Below are positions 16,330 to 24,279 of a stretch of DNA of 64,000 nt, piece by piece. The notes under the pieces are model-generated. The model was not told where the DNA came from, made no database searches, and saw only the letters and a list, made by a program, of their open reading frames with translations. Origin of the DNA: Pseudomonas maioricensis. GTDB taxonomy: Bacteria > Pseudomonadota > Gammaproteobacteria > Pseudomonadales > Pseudomonadaceae. Position 1 is the first letter of the stretch; every line of letters starts with the position of its first letter. The stretch spans positions 173,697 through 237,696 of the forward strand of contig NZ_LOHG01000008.1 of assembly GCF_022790535.1 (NCBI RefSeq), in the 5' to 3' direction. A program made the translations under genes and the position numbers.

Positions 16330-17034
16330 CTATTCGTCGATCGCAACAGAGTCAAAGGCGAACTGCACTCTGTACTGCACAAGCGTTAGGTCTGGTATTG
16401 CCTCAGTGGCGTACCGGACTGCGTCTGGAAAGTCGCTTGCAATTAGCATCCCGCGAGGTCGTGTTCCATCGCGTCGGGCGTACCAGCCGAGGTAGCGTGC
16501 AATTTGGCCAACTGCAGAATCTTTCGCCTGGCCGACCTTCAGCTCAATGACGACCCGGCGACCTGCAGCGTCCTCTGCGAGTATGTCGATGCGGCCGACC
16601 TCGATATTGACTTGGCGATCAACGAAACGCAGCCCCTTCTCAATGCTATCGAGGTTACGAACCAAATAGGTTTCGACGTCCCGCTCCAAGGTGATGGAGG
16701 TTTCTACAAGCTCCTCGATACTGGAATCATCGCCAGTTTCAAATCCATCCTGCTCACCCTCAGCCGACGGAGCCCATGTATTCACTCCATGGATTTCGGG
16801 GTCGTACCGGTGGAATTGTCCATCTTCAGACCGGTAGAGGAATCGGTCAGCCCATTTGTGATGGATGTATGCCTTGGAGTTGTTGACCGTACAGGCATAC
16901 AGGTGAGCGCTGAATGTGCCAGGGGTCCATCTACCAGGAAAGTTACTTTCGATATGGTCTTTGATTTGTCTCCTTGTTACACCGGTTGTTGCTTGTTCAA
17001 CGAAGCTGCGAAGGGCTCCTGCCATAGTTGTCAT
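16330..17034 (-). CDS. NucS-like PD-(D/E)XK nuclease
   Basis: The 234-residue protein has an N-terminal winged-helix-like part (about 1-80, with RRQIKDHIES and FSAHLYACTVNN) and a C-terminal nuclease domain. Catalytic-type residues are Asp150 in GRIDILAED and Glu164 and Lys166 in VVIELKVGQ, with Gln177 in GQIARYLGW, and the family's LERDVETYLVRNLDSIE helix lies before them. This matches the NucS/DUF91 family, whose members cut mismatched or branched DNA. In a prophage cargo block a DNA-defence or repair role is likely, but this is inference. Confidence 0.78.
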   Translation of the reverse strand: MTTMAGALRSFVEQATTGVTRRQIKDHIESNFPGRWTPGTFSAHLYACTVNNSKAYIHHKWADRFLYRSEDGQFHRYDPEIHGVNTWAPSAEGEQDGFETGDDSSIEELVETSITLERDVETYLVRNLDSIEKGLRFVDRQVNIEVGRIDILAEDAAGRRVVIELKVGQAKDSAVGQIARYLGWYARRDGTRPRGMLIASDFPDAVRYATEAIPDLTLVQYRVQFAFDSVAIDE

Positions 17035-17084
17035 GATAAGTTCTCGATTGTTGCGCCATTGTAAAAAAGCACCAGCGGGGCAAG

Positions 17085-17348
17085 CTACTCTTGCAGTGCC
17101 TCAAATTGAGGGTCAAGGATCTTGAGTAGCATATGATCGTGCTCGGCGCGCGTTACCCTGTAGAACATACACCGGTCTAACAGAATTCTCTTCATACTTC
17201 GGGCCGATGCTAGGTGCCTGGGCTCGACAGAGATCGTCGCGGTCTTGTCGATTCGAGTGTCGGTCACTTCCAAGTGATAGCGCCCAATCAAGCCATCTTC
17301 TCGCTTGGTGTGTCCGAGTAGTTTGAAGGTGAGGGTGGGTTCGTACAC
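17085..17348 (-). CDS. Small unrecognised protein upstream of the nuclease gene
   Basis: This 87-residue basic protein (MYEPTLTFKLLGHTKREDG) appears to be mostly beta with a central RHLASARSMKRILLDRC helix. It lies 50 bases upstream of the nuclease gene on the same strand. It could be read together with it or be independent. No family is recognised. An overlapping frame in another phase (17113-17370) is judged a shadow. Confidence 0.5.
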   Translation of the reverse strand: MYEPTLTFKLLGHTKREDGLIGRYHLEVTDTRIDKTATISVEPRHLASARSMKRILLDRCMFYRVTRAEHDHMLLKILDPQFEALQE

Positions 17349-17405
17349 GCTGGGCTCCTATGTATGGCAAGGCGGGATAGGTAAAGTCAGATACCAGGAT
17401 AGGTG

Positions 17406-17801
17406 TTACACCGCCTTCTCAAGTCTGCCAGTCTCAGCGTTGAACCAGACATAACCTTTGCTTTGGTACCAAGTGGCTAGGTCTTGGTGACTCATTTCAT
17501 CACGATCCAGAGTTCTTGCGTCGAGCCGGATCTTCGTGTGGCAAAACTCAACCGCGATATCCTCTGCTCGAGACAGAATCCAGTTTCCGACACCGCGCTT
17601 TCTGAACTCACTAAGTACGAAAATTTCGTAGATCAAACCTTCGGTATCTGCACAATCCTCATAGATTAGAATCCCGGCTTCAAAATCGCCCGACATCGCA
17701 ATGAAATCGTGTGTCTTAGGGCTGGAGCCTTTGTAATAGCGCTCTTGAAGCAAAATGCTGTTGATTTCCCGCTGAGAACTGATCTTCCTCAATTGGAGCA
17801 T
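17406..17801 (-). CDS. GNAT family N-acetyltransferase
   Basis: The 131-residue product shows the GNAT acetyl-CoA binding region: a beta strand (LIYEIFVLSEF) followed by RKRGVG and a helix (NWILSRAEDIAVEF), then LDARTLDRDEM and a closing WYQSKGYVWF segment. The substrate cannot be predicted. It is one of a run of minus-strand cargo genes; the gaps of 50-60 bases on each side leave open whether they are cotranscribed. Confidence 0.78.
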   Translation of the reverse strand: MLQLRKISSQREINSILLQERYYKGSSPKTHDFIAMSGDFEAGILIYEDCADTEGLIYEIFVLSEFRKRGVGNWILSRAEDIAVEFCHTKIRLDARTLDRDEMSHQDLATWYQSKGYVWFNAETGRLEKAV

Positions 17802-17851
17802 GGTTAACCCTTTTCAGAGCTGTTAAGGGAAGGTCAGGTACTGATATGGGC

Positions 17852-18439
17852 TCAAGCTGTGGATTTCACTAGCGCGCTCGCAGCTCTGGTGTAGTGGAAT
17901 ACTCTATTTCCTGATTTATTGCGGTCAAGCTCAAGCAGTCCCAGTCTCGCCAGTGTGCGTAGATCATCCTCAAGAAAACGAGCATCTTCGTATTTGATGT
18001 TTCCGCCGCTCGCCGCTTGCAACAGAGTATGGCCGCTTAGCTTAATCTCGATAGCGGTGCTGGCCCCGAGAGATTCAAACTGCCGCAAAATATCTAGTGC
18101 CTGGTCTGAGATGACCGAGGACGGATTAAGACCTGCGCCGATATCCGAAAATCCCGCGAATGTGCTCGCGAAAGCGGTAAGCATGTCATCCAAGCGACCC
18201 AGTACGGCAGTTAACTCGCTGCTTTGTTGACCTAATACTGCCTTAATTCCAATGGTCGTCGTGTGATTTGCTTCAATCATCGACTTGATTTCGTGGTGGT
18301 TTGATTTGACTAGCCAGGTCATGAAGTCATTGAAGTCGGAGCCACTGGCCGCATCTCTGCCGCTTTTGAATTGCCCTATAAGGCCAACAACGCTTGTAAA
18401 GGCTGAGGACAATGTCATGGCTGTCGCTGGGTCGATCAT
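17852..18439 (-). CDS. Unrecognised protein with C-terminal winged-helix-like end
   Basis: The ATG at 18439 has GAGGA seven bases upstream and is preferred over 18493, giving 195 residues. An N-terminal hydrophobic helix (MTLSSAFTSVVGLIGQF) is followed by amphipathic helices (LGRLDDMLTAFASTFAGF) and a C-terminal segment, FLEDDLRTLARLGLLELDR....VFHYTRAA, that looks like a winged helix. It may be a regulator or effector attached to membranes. No family is assigned. Confidence 0.55.
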   Translation of the reverse strand: MIDPATAMTLSSAFTSVVGLIGQFKSGRDAASGSDFNDFMTWLVKSNHHEIKSMIEANHTTTIGIKAVLGQQSSELTAVLGRLDDMLTAFASTFAGFSDIGAGLNPSSVISDQALDILRQFESLGASTAIEIKLSGHTLLQAASGGNIKYEDARFLEDDLRTLARLGLLELDRNKSGNRVFHYTRAASALVKSTA

Positions 18440-18621
18440 TGAATGTTCCTCGTAAGTGAGGGAGAGGAGGGTAGTCGCTGAGTAATTACCCATAATTTTA
18501 GCTTAGGGCTGCAGCAGACCCGATGCGTTCGGGTCTGTCTATTGTCACCATAATGGTGATGGTTGATATGCAGTTGCGGCGCGCACATCCCACAGCATCA
18601 CCGTGGGTGACCTTGTGGATA

Positions 18622-19110
18622 CTATTTCTTGGTATAGCGTTTGCGAGGCTTGGGACCTTTGGGGGTGGCGCTGAGAGCAACCATCCTATCTACCTCCTCG
18701 AGGGCCATGAACGCGCGACGAATCGCGTCGCTCATCTCCTGTCCGGTCTGCTCGCTGAGATTGGAGATAAGAGGCTCATCAATACTTCTGAGCAGAGCAT
18801 CCTTCTTGATACTTGTCGTCATGGGCATCAGCGAAGGGGCTGAGGCATCGGAATCACTGGCATGGTCAGCGTTTTGGCTGAAGGTTACCTCAACGGACAA
18901 CCCGTTCTCCCGCCCCATTTCAATCAGAACGTCTGCTAGCTCACCCAGCCCCATTCGCTTTAGATGCGGAGACTCGAAGCTTTCTTCGAGGCGATCTGTG
19001 ATTTCAGCATTGAGGCTGCGCTTTGTCTTTCGAGCGGACTCCTCGAGCATCTCCCGGAGTGCTAGGGGCATCCGCAGCGGGTAGGCGGTCGGCTGGATCT
19101 TCTCGCTCAT
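18622..19110 (-). CDS. Arc-family repressor (Mnt-like position in an immI-type module)
   Basis: The Met at 19110 begins MSEKIQPTAYPLRMPLALREML, the ribbon-helix-helix start of Arc/Mnt proteins, followed by ARKTKRSLNAEITDRLEESF. Upstream Met residues lie in the promoter region and are not used. The remaining part (about residues 50-162) is an acidic region with a basic tail ending KPRKRYTKK. It is transcribed away from a second Arc-type gene, and the promoter between them has three near-identical half-sites. It is expected to repress the antirepressor operon and perhaps itself. Confidence 0.82.
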   Translation of the reverse strand: MSEKIQPTAYPLRMPLALREMLEESARKTKRSLNAEITDRLEESFESPHLKRMGLGELADVLIEMGRENGLSVEVTFSQNADHASDSDASAPSLMPMTTSIKKDALLRSIDEPLISNLSEQTGQEMSDAIRRAFMALEEVDRMVALSATPKGPKPRKRYTKK

Positions 19111-19146
19111 CTTGGTCCTAGGGGTAAAGGTGTATATGGAGTATGC

Positions 19147-19213
19147 AAATAGATTCGTTTTGAGATCAAAGAATCTATTTGACGTCATTGAGTTGATGGC
19201 ATCTAATAGATTC
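19147..19213. promoter_or_regulatory. Shared operator of the divergent Arc-family genes
   Basis: Three 10-bp elements occur: AAATAGATTC at 19147-19156, its exact inverted copy GAATCTATTT at 19171-19180 and TAATAGATTC at 19204-19213. The first two form an inverted pair. Elements two and three overlap the -35 and -10 of the plus-strand promoter. Arc and Mnt bind such short TAGA-type half-sites, so this is read as the operator of one or both repressors. Confidence 0.75.
19179..19207 (+). promoter_or_regulatory. Promoter of the arc-antirepressor operon
   Basis: TTGACG and TCTAAT are separated by 17 bases, each with five of six matches to the sigma-70 consensus. The start would lie just before the AAGGAG ribosome site of the small Arc gene at 19233. 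Half-sites of the operator overlap both hexamers. Confidence 0.7.
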
Positions 19214-19232
19214 ATATCACAAGGAGCCAATC

Positions 19233-19409
19233 ATGGCAGCGAAGACACCCATCACCCCCTATCCCTTGCGCCTAAGGCCGCACGTTAAAGAGGCCGCAAA
19301 GGCTCAGTCAGAGATCTACCGACGCAGCCTGAATACTGAAATTGAGATGCTTATCGAGGAGGGGTTGAAATGGCGGGAAATGCAGCAGAGCAAACAGGCA
19401 GTAGCCTAA
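19233..19409 (+). CDS. Small Arc-family DNA-binding protein (58 aa)
   Basis: The 58-residue product is a complete ribbon-helix-helix protein: a strand with TPYPLRL, helix A (HVKEAAKAQSEIY) and helix B (SLNTEIEMLIEEGL). It is as short as P22 Arc. AAGGAG lies six bases before the ATG. It precedes the Rha antirepressor gene, the same order as arc and ant in P22 immI. It probably limits antirepressor expression. Confidence 0.85.
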   Translation: MAAKTPITPYPLRLRPHVKEAAKAQSEIYRRSLNTEIEMLIEEGLKWREMQQSKQAVA

Positions 19410-19474
19410 AACGAAGAAACCCCGGCTTGCAGGCCAGGGTCTCGGGTGTGAAAACTTTCGACGGAGTTCACGAG

Positions 19475-20395
19475 ATGAATACTAACACAGTAGTTGACAT
19501 GCGCAAATTCGTGGAGGCCCGCAATGGCGAGGTCTTCACTACGACGCAAAATGTAGCGGACGCTTTTGGCAAGCTGCACAAAGATGTTCTCCGCAAGGTG
19601 GAAAGTCTTGATTGCTCGCTGCAATTCACTGAGCGCAATTTTACGCTCAGTGAATATGTGGATGGCTCCGGCCGCCGTCTACCACAATGGAGCATGACCA
19701 AAGACGGCTTCATGTTCTTGGTCATGGGGTTTACAGGGAAAGCGGCCGCCGCGATCAAGGAAGGCTACATCGCGGCCTTCAACAGTATGGCTGAGCGTTT
19801 AGCTGTGAGTGCTGAAGCTTTGGTGGGGGACCTGGTCGGCGCTGTAATCGGCAGCAGCGGTGAAGTCGTGCTGGATCGCGTCATTGACCAGAAAGCCTAT
19901 TCGGTGCCTCGCGTAATGCAGCGCAGCTTCCGCCACACCATGAAGAGCCGCCTTCGCTCGCGATTCAATGTTCAGCGTACTGCGCTCATTCCTGCTGAAT
20001 GCTTGGCTGACGCGTGCAACTTTGTCGCGGCATATGCCCTTGAAGGCGAGTTCATCGCGAGGGAGTTTGAGCAATCAAGGGCTGATCGACTGAGCATCAA
20101 CTTTCCACTGGAGGCGCTGACAAAGCGCCGCCCGGATATGCTCACAGATCGTGGCAATGGTCGGGCTTGGCTTGATGTGAGCATGCACGACCTCTGCTCT
20201 AGGCCGCAGGACTCTTCTCTTTGCGAACAGATTCTGTGTGAATTGCGCGATCACGGCTACGACATCGAAGGCGCTTGGTTTGAGGTTCGCAGTTTGCGTA
20301 ATCGACTCGGTGAGCTGAATTCATTTTTGACCGGGCTTGGCGTGGCTATGCAGCAGCCAACACGCTATTCGGTTGAGCTGGAGGAGGCGGCATGA
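19475..20395 (+). CDS. Rha-family phage antirepressor
   Basis: The ATG at 19475 (GGAG eight bases upstream) gives 306 residues. Residues about 8-105 carry the Rha domain, with EVFTTTQNVADAFGKLHKDVLRKVE and WSMTKDGFMFLVMGFTGKAAA. A middle basic part (RSFRHTMKSRLRSRF) and a separate C-terminal domain follow. Antirepressors of this type bind and inactivate the phage repressor. The end overlaps the next gene (ATGA). A longer start at 19370 would run through the small arc gene and is unlikely. Confidence 0.82.
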   Translation: MNTNTVVDMRKFVEARNGEVFTTTQNVADAFGKLHKDVLRKVESLDCSLQFTERNFTLSEYVDGSGRRLPQWSMTKDGFMFLVMGFTGKAAAAIKEGYIAAFNSMAERLAVSAEALVGDLVGAVIGSSGEVVLDRVIDQKAYSVPRVMQRSFRHTMKSRLRSRFNVQRTALIPAECLADACNFVAAYALEGEFIAREFEQSRADRLSINFPLEALTKRRPDMLTDRGNGRAWLDVSMHDLCSRPQDSSLCEQILCELRDHGYDIEGAWFEVRSLRNRLGELNSFLTGLGVAMQQPTRYSVELEEAA

Positions 20396-20910
20396 ATTCA
20401 GCGATTATCCCGTTTGCTTATGAGGGTCAGCCCGTCCGCTTCAATAGCGACGGCTGGATCAATGCCACTGACGTGGCAAAGTGGTTTGGGAAAAAGCCTG
20501 CGGAATGGGTAAGGCTTCCAGCAAGCGAGCGCTATATAGCTGCGCTCGCGAAGGCGCTACACATCGAGGTCAAGGAGGGATTATCCCACTTTGGCCTTAT
20601 CGCTACCGATCGTGGCGGAAGGACGCCGGGCACATGGCTTCATCCCAAGCTAGCTGTCGCATTCGCTCGCTGGCTCGACGATGACTTCGCTGTTTGGTGC
20701 GACCTGCACATCGACGCACTAATTCACGGCGAGCTAAATGAAAAACAGAACTTCGAGCGCGCTTGCCGCGCTCTGGATAGCGCTCAAAAGGTTGCCAGTC
20801 TCAGTGGCAAGGAGCTAGCGGCGTTTCGCTGGAAGAAGCCCAGACTTGTTCATGAGGTAGATTATTGGCGAGACCAACTGCAAATGACCCTCGGCCTCGA
20901 CGCCGCGTAG
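20392..20910 (+). CDS. KilA-N domain protein
   Basis: The 172-residue protein contains the KilA-N DNA-binding domain at about residues 8-110: RFNSDGWINATDVAKWFGKKP.EW, then RTPGTWLHPKLAVAFARWLDDDFAVW. A helical tail follows. It is coupled to the Rha gene by a four-base overlap and ends at an intrinsic terminator, so the small arc gene, rha and kilA-N form one unit. It likely acts as second antirepressor or lytic-switch factor. Confidence 0.87.
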   Translation: MNSAIIPFAYEGQPVRFNSDGWINATDVAKWFGKKPAEWVRLPASERYIAALAKALHIEVKEGLSHFGLIATDRGGRTPGTWLHPKLAVAFARWLDDDFAVWCDLHIDALIHGELNEKQNFERACRALDSAQKVASLSGKELAAFRWKKPRLVHEVDYWRDQLQMTLGLDAA

Positions 20911-20928
20911 ATATACCTAATCAAAATC

Positions 20929-20950
20929 AACCCTGCCTCGGCGGGGTTTT
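20929..20950 (+). terminator. Intrinsic terminator of the antirepressor operon
   Basis: AACCCTGCC pairs with GGCGGGGTT (one G-U pair) with a two-base TC loop, followed by TT. It ends the unit starting at 19233. Confidence 0.65.
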
Positions 20951-21099
20951 GGTGCTGTTCCGGCTGGATAGATAGAGTGTGAGCAGGTTGTGGCAAGATC
21001 TATTATGGGTGATAAGCTGGCACCTGGCCTTATGCTCCGGAGTGACTGGCCTTGCACACCACCCTAATTGCCTTATAAATCAACAGGATGTTATGTTTT

Positions 21100-22005
21100 A
21101 TGGCCAAATTGCCCACCACCGTGAACCCCCAGATGCCGCTTGCCATCGACGCCCAGGTTGAGATAGATGGGATTGGGATGGGCGTATTGTCAGACGGCAC
21201 GCCATTTCTCACAGCGCGAGGATTGGCACGGCTATGTGGGATACAGCATACATCGATTTTGGATTTAGCTAACGACTGGGACTCCAGTCGGCCTGCTGTG
21301 GTTAAAATTCAATCGCTTTTACAGTCTCACGGACTCTCCTACGCCTCTCCCTACACCGCTATCAATGATAAGACCGGGGCGTTTCACGCTTACCCTGACG
21401 GTGTGTGCTTGGCGTTTCTTGAGTATTACGCCTTCGAGGCGGGCATAAATAAGAAAGAAGAAGCCCTGATGAATTTCAGGCTTCTGGCCGGAAAGGCATT
21501 ACGCGACTTCATTTACACCCAAGTAGGGTACGATCCGGAAAACCACGTTCCGGCTCAATGGAAGCAATTTCACGACCGAATGTCCTTGGTCTATAACGCC
21601 GCACCCGCTGGCTATTTTGGAGTCTTCAAGGAGATAGCGGACATGGTTCTGCATCTCGGCCAGAGCGGATTGCATATTGACAGTAGCTTTGTCCCGGATA
21701 TCAGCGTAGGGCAGCACTGGGGGCGGTACTGGAAAGATGGTTCGCTGGAAAATCAATTCGGCGAAAGAAAGAAATTTGCCCATAATTACCCAGAGTATTT
21801 CCCGCAGGCACTGTCCAATCCTCAAGAGTCGAATTGCTATCCTGAATCGGCTTTAGGTGAATTCCGGCGCTGGTTCAGGGAAACTTACATAGGCCAAGGA
21901 AAGTTCGAAACGTATCTAAAGGGCAAAGCCAAAGATAAGTCTTTGCCGGTTTCCTTTGCTCAGCTGGCAATAGCCTCGTACCAAAACCCCAAGCAGTTGA
22001 ATTGA
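21100..22005 (+). CDS. Putative phage antirepressor-like protein
   Basis: The product (301 residues from 21100, 305 from the ATG at 21088) begins with a short beta segment and a helix-turn-helix-like stretch (FLTARGLARLCGIQHTSILDL), followed by a region with YPDGVCLAFLEYYAFEAG typical of BRO/AntA-like phage regulators. The C-terminal half (about residues 150-301) holds WGRYWKD, ERKKFAHNYPEYFPQ and FRRWFRETYIG and is not assigned. Only a weak AGGA precedes it. It follows the KilA-N operon but has its own terminator. Confidence 0.6.
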   Translation: MAKLPTTVNPQMPLAIDAQVEIDGIGMGVLSDGTPFLTARGLARLCGIQHTSILDLANDWDSSRPAVVKIQSLLQSHGLSYASPYTAINDKTGAFHAYPDGVCLAFLEYYAFEAGINKKEEALMNFRLLAGKALRDFIYTQVGYDPENHVPAQWKQFHDRMSLVYNAAPAGYFGVFKEIADMVLHLGQSGLHIDSSFVPDISVGQHWGRYWKDGSLENQFGERKKFAHNYPEYFPQALSNPQESNCYPESALGEFRRWFRETYIGQGKFETYLKGKAKDKSLPVSFAQLAIASYQNPKQLN

Positions 22006-22018
22006 TCTCGTGCTGCTG

Positions 22019-22048
22019 AGCCCAACGCTGGGCTGGGTTGGGCTTTTT
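22019..22048 (+). terminator. Intrinsic terminator after the antirepressor-like gene
   Basis: AGCCCAAC pairs with GTTGGGCT around a GC-rich loop and is followed by a T run. Confidence 0.8.
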
Positions 22049-22187
22049 GCATTCGGATCATCAAAAGTAGCTTTGGCGCCTTGCGTTCTTCGGTCAGCAG
22101 CCCGGGCCTCTCTAACTGTTGTGCTGCTGGTAACTGCATTTTTTGGTCCGATACCCTTCCTAATATATAAGCTAGGAGCATACCTGA

Positions 22188-23039
22188 ATGACACAAATGG
22201 AGTGGTCGGCCATCCTGACCGCAGTGGCTACTGTCTTGTTGGTGATAGTCGGGGGCGCACAACTCATTGTATTGCAGGCACAACGCCGTCAGCAGAGGCT
22301 GGACCTCGCGGAGGTTTATCGCCGACGATGGGCGGAGAGCGCTGCACAGTGGGCAGCAGTTGTATTTCTAGGTAGGGATCCTGATGATTTTTACCAAGTC
22401 GCTAGCAAAGAAGAGCTTGAAAAATTTAAGGCTGCAGTAAGCGCGAGCAGCGCATATGAGCAAGATCCATGGGCGCTACATTCCGTTCGGACGATCAGCT
22501 CGATCTTGAGCGAGGTTACGTTGCGAATACTTCAGGGGCAGCTTCGAATCGAGGATGCCTACCCTATATTCGGGACCGAACTCCTCAGGCATAGCAGACC
22601 TCTCCGGTCTCTTTTGGATGGCCGGACTGACTACGGAGGCTACGGCCGTTTGGGGCCCGATCATCAGCAAAGGCTGCATATTGATCTTCGTGGATACATG
22701 CAAGACTGGCTCATATACCACGATGGTATCCGTCGCAGATCTTTAATTATTATCGATATGTTATGGGCGGAGGCTGTGCGGCTTGAAGACTTGCCTCCGT
22801 CAGATATAAAAAGCGCAGCAGATGCAAAAAAGATAACCGGCCACTTGAATAAGAAACGTCTCAAAACCGAATTCTACCGGTTGAGGGGCAGGTCGCGCTT
22901 TCTTCGCGCTTGGCGGCTAGCAAAATCTCTAGGGCATGCAGAGTACCGACGCATTGGGCGAAAGATAGGCGTTGATGAAAAAAGACTGCAAGAGCTGGAT
23001 GTCGAATGGACAGAGCGCATTCTGAGGGACTTCAAATAG
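22188..23039 (+). CDS. Unrecognised inner-membrane-anchored protein
   Basis: The 283-residue protein has one N-terminal membrane helix at about residues 7-29 (AILTAVATVLLVIVGGAQLIVL) and a long, mostly helical, basic cytoplasmic part with VYRRRWAESAAQWAAVVFL and many Arg residues at the end. The layout resembles DUF4760-type bacterial membrane proteins, but this is not certain. Between regulators and a lipoprotein gene in the cargo block, a role in superinfection exclusion is a reasonable guess only. Confidence 0.6.
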   Translation: MTQMEWSAILTAVATVLLVIVGGAQLIVLQAQRRQQRLDLAEVYRRRWAESAAQWAAVVFLGRDPDDFYQVASKEELEKFKAAVSASSAYEQDPWALHSVRTISSILSEVTLRILQGQLRIEDAYPIFGTELLRHSRPLRSLLDGRTDYGGYGRLGPDHQQRLHIDLRGYMQDWLIYHDGIRRRSLIIIDMLWAEAVRLEDLPPSDIKSAADAKKITGHLNKKRLKTEFYRLRGRSRFLRAWRLAKSLGHAEYRRIGRKIGVDEKRLQELDVEWTERILRDFK

Positions 23040-23191
23040 TTGTCCCTTTGGCTTAATGATCTGCCGTTACTTGAGCCAGAAATAAATTCAAATTTTATTT
23101 TTTACTAAATTTTGTGTGGGTATCGCTAGGCGGGGCTAGGGCAGCCTCTGGCTGGTGCTACAGTCGCCGCAAATCCAAGCGAGGGAACGAC

Positions 23192-23617
23192 GTGAAATTA
23201 TTGATTGCTGCTGCTTTATTGGCACTGGTCGCAGGCTGTTCAACTTCTCCGGTGACAGAGGCTGACGCAAAGCCTGTTCCACTAGAGAGGATTTATCAGT
23301 CGAGCATGGTCGCGGGCTCATCTGGCTACAAGGACGGACAGGCTACGGTAGTGTTCCTGCGAGATTCGGGCTACTACGGCTCAGGCTGCAGCCACGATGT
23401 GTTTGTTAACAATGTGAAAGTCTTTGCTATAAGGCAGGGCGAGTTTATTCGCTTGGCACTGCCTGCTGGCTCCTACTTCTTCCGACTTGAAACGGGTGGC
23501 GGCCTGTGCCCGAACATCGCGACCTCTCAAAGCTCTGAATTGAAAGTCGGCCAAGAAGAGGCGTATAGGATTCTTCTGCCTTCCGATGGAAATCTAAGGC
23601 TAACTCGAACGAAATGA
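23192..23617 (+). CDS. Prophage-encoded lipoprotein
   Basis: A GTG start at 23192 has GAGGGA upstream and begins a classic lipoprotein signal, KLLIAAALLALVAGC, with the lipidated Cys at residue 16. The mature part (about 125 residues) is beta-rich with a conserved-looking ATVVFLRDSGYYGSGCSHDVF and LPAGSYFFRL pattern, like DUF2846-type lipoproteins. Some lambdoid phages make lipoproteins that block their own receptor; that role here is inference. An intrinsic terminator follows. Confidence 0.72.
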   Translation: MKLLIAAALLALVAGCSTSPVTEADAKPVPLERIYQSSMVAGSSGYKDGQATVVFLRDSGYYGSGCSHDVFVNNVKVFAIRQGEFIRLALPAGSYFFRLETGGGLCPNIATSQSSELKVGQEEAYRILLPSDGNLRLTRTK

Positions 23618-23633
23618 AATCAAAAAACTAAAG

Positions 23634-23655
23634 ACCGCCTCCGGGCGGTTTTTTT
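23634..23655 (+). terminator. Intrinsic terminator at the right edge of the accessory block
   Basis: ACCGCC pairs with GGCGGT around TCCG, followed by seven T. It separates the lipoprotein gene from tail gene I. Confidence 0.82.
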
Positions 23656-23671
23656 GTGCGCGGAGGAAGCA

Positions 23672-24259
23672 ATGTCGCAGACAGTAGACAAAATGCAAAC
23701 AGTAGTAGTTTCGGGTGCGCTGATAGGCTTAACCGGAAAGCGAGAGCACCCTATATGCACCAGTCCAGGAACGTCGATCCATGGGCTGATGGGATATTTT
23801 CGCCAGTTCAAGGGGTTTGAAAAGCACATGATAGAAAGCGCCGCGCGCGGTATCAGGTATGCCGTTTTTGTGGGCAAGCAAAACATTGGAGAAGACGATC
23901 TCGGAAAGCCTGTCGGCCGTGAAGTGATACGCATTGTTCCAGTTCTGGCAGGCTCAAAACGAGCTGGCTTCTTGCAGACAATTATTGGGGTTGTACTTAT
24001 CGTTGTCGGCGGCATTATGCAGAACCCTGCATTGATCCAGTTCGGTGCCGCAATTGCCATCGGCGGCGTGCTTCAGATGCTCAGCCCTCAAGCCAAAGGC
24101 CTGGGCTCTCAGGATTCACCTGACAATCGGCCCAGTTATAGCTTCAACGGCCCAGTGAACACGACAGCCCAAGGCAATCCGGTGCCGCTTCTTTATGGCC
24201 GCATGATCGTAGGCAGCGCCGTCATCAGCGCCGGTATCTACACCGAAGACCAGATGTAA
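23672..24259 (+). CDS. Tail assembly protein I
   Basis: The ATG at 23672 has GGAGGA upstream and gives 195 residues. The product has a beta-grasp N-terminal part, a hydrophobic region at about 104-135 (GFLQTIIGVVLIVVGGIM, AAIAIGGVLQMLSP) and the C-terminal FNGPVNTTAQGNPVPLLYGRM motif of lambda gpI. It works with K and J at the tail tip. It is separated from K by the accessory block, and a terminator lies between it and J. Confidence 0.87.
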   Translation: MSQTVDKMQTVVVSGALIGLTGKREHPICTSPGTSIHGLMGYFRQFKGFEKHMIESAARGIRYAVFVGKQNIGEDDLGKPVGREVIRIVPVLAGSKRAGFLQTIIGVVLIVVGGIMQNPALIQFGAAIAIGGVLQMLSPQAKGLGSQDSPDNRPSYSFNGPVNTTAQGNPVPLLYGRMIVGSAVISAGIYTEDQM

Positions 24260-24279
24260 TCAGCCCCAGAATCCCAAGG

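Noticed and set aside
17113..17370. Second minus-strand frame overlapping the small gene upstream of the nuclease
   Set aside because: Arg/His-rich shadow; the frame at 17085-17348 has a more protein-like composition.
18518..18541. Hairpin AGACCCGA/TCGGGTCT as an intrinsic terminator
   Set aside because: The stem is good, but no T run follows on either strand.
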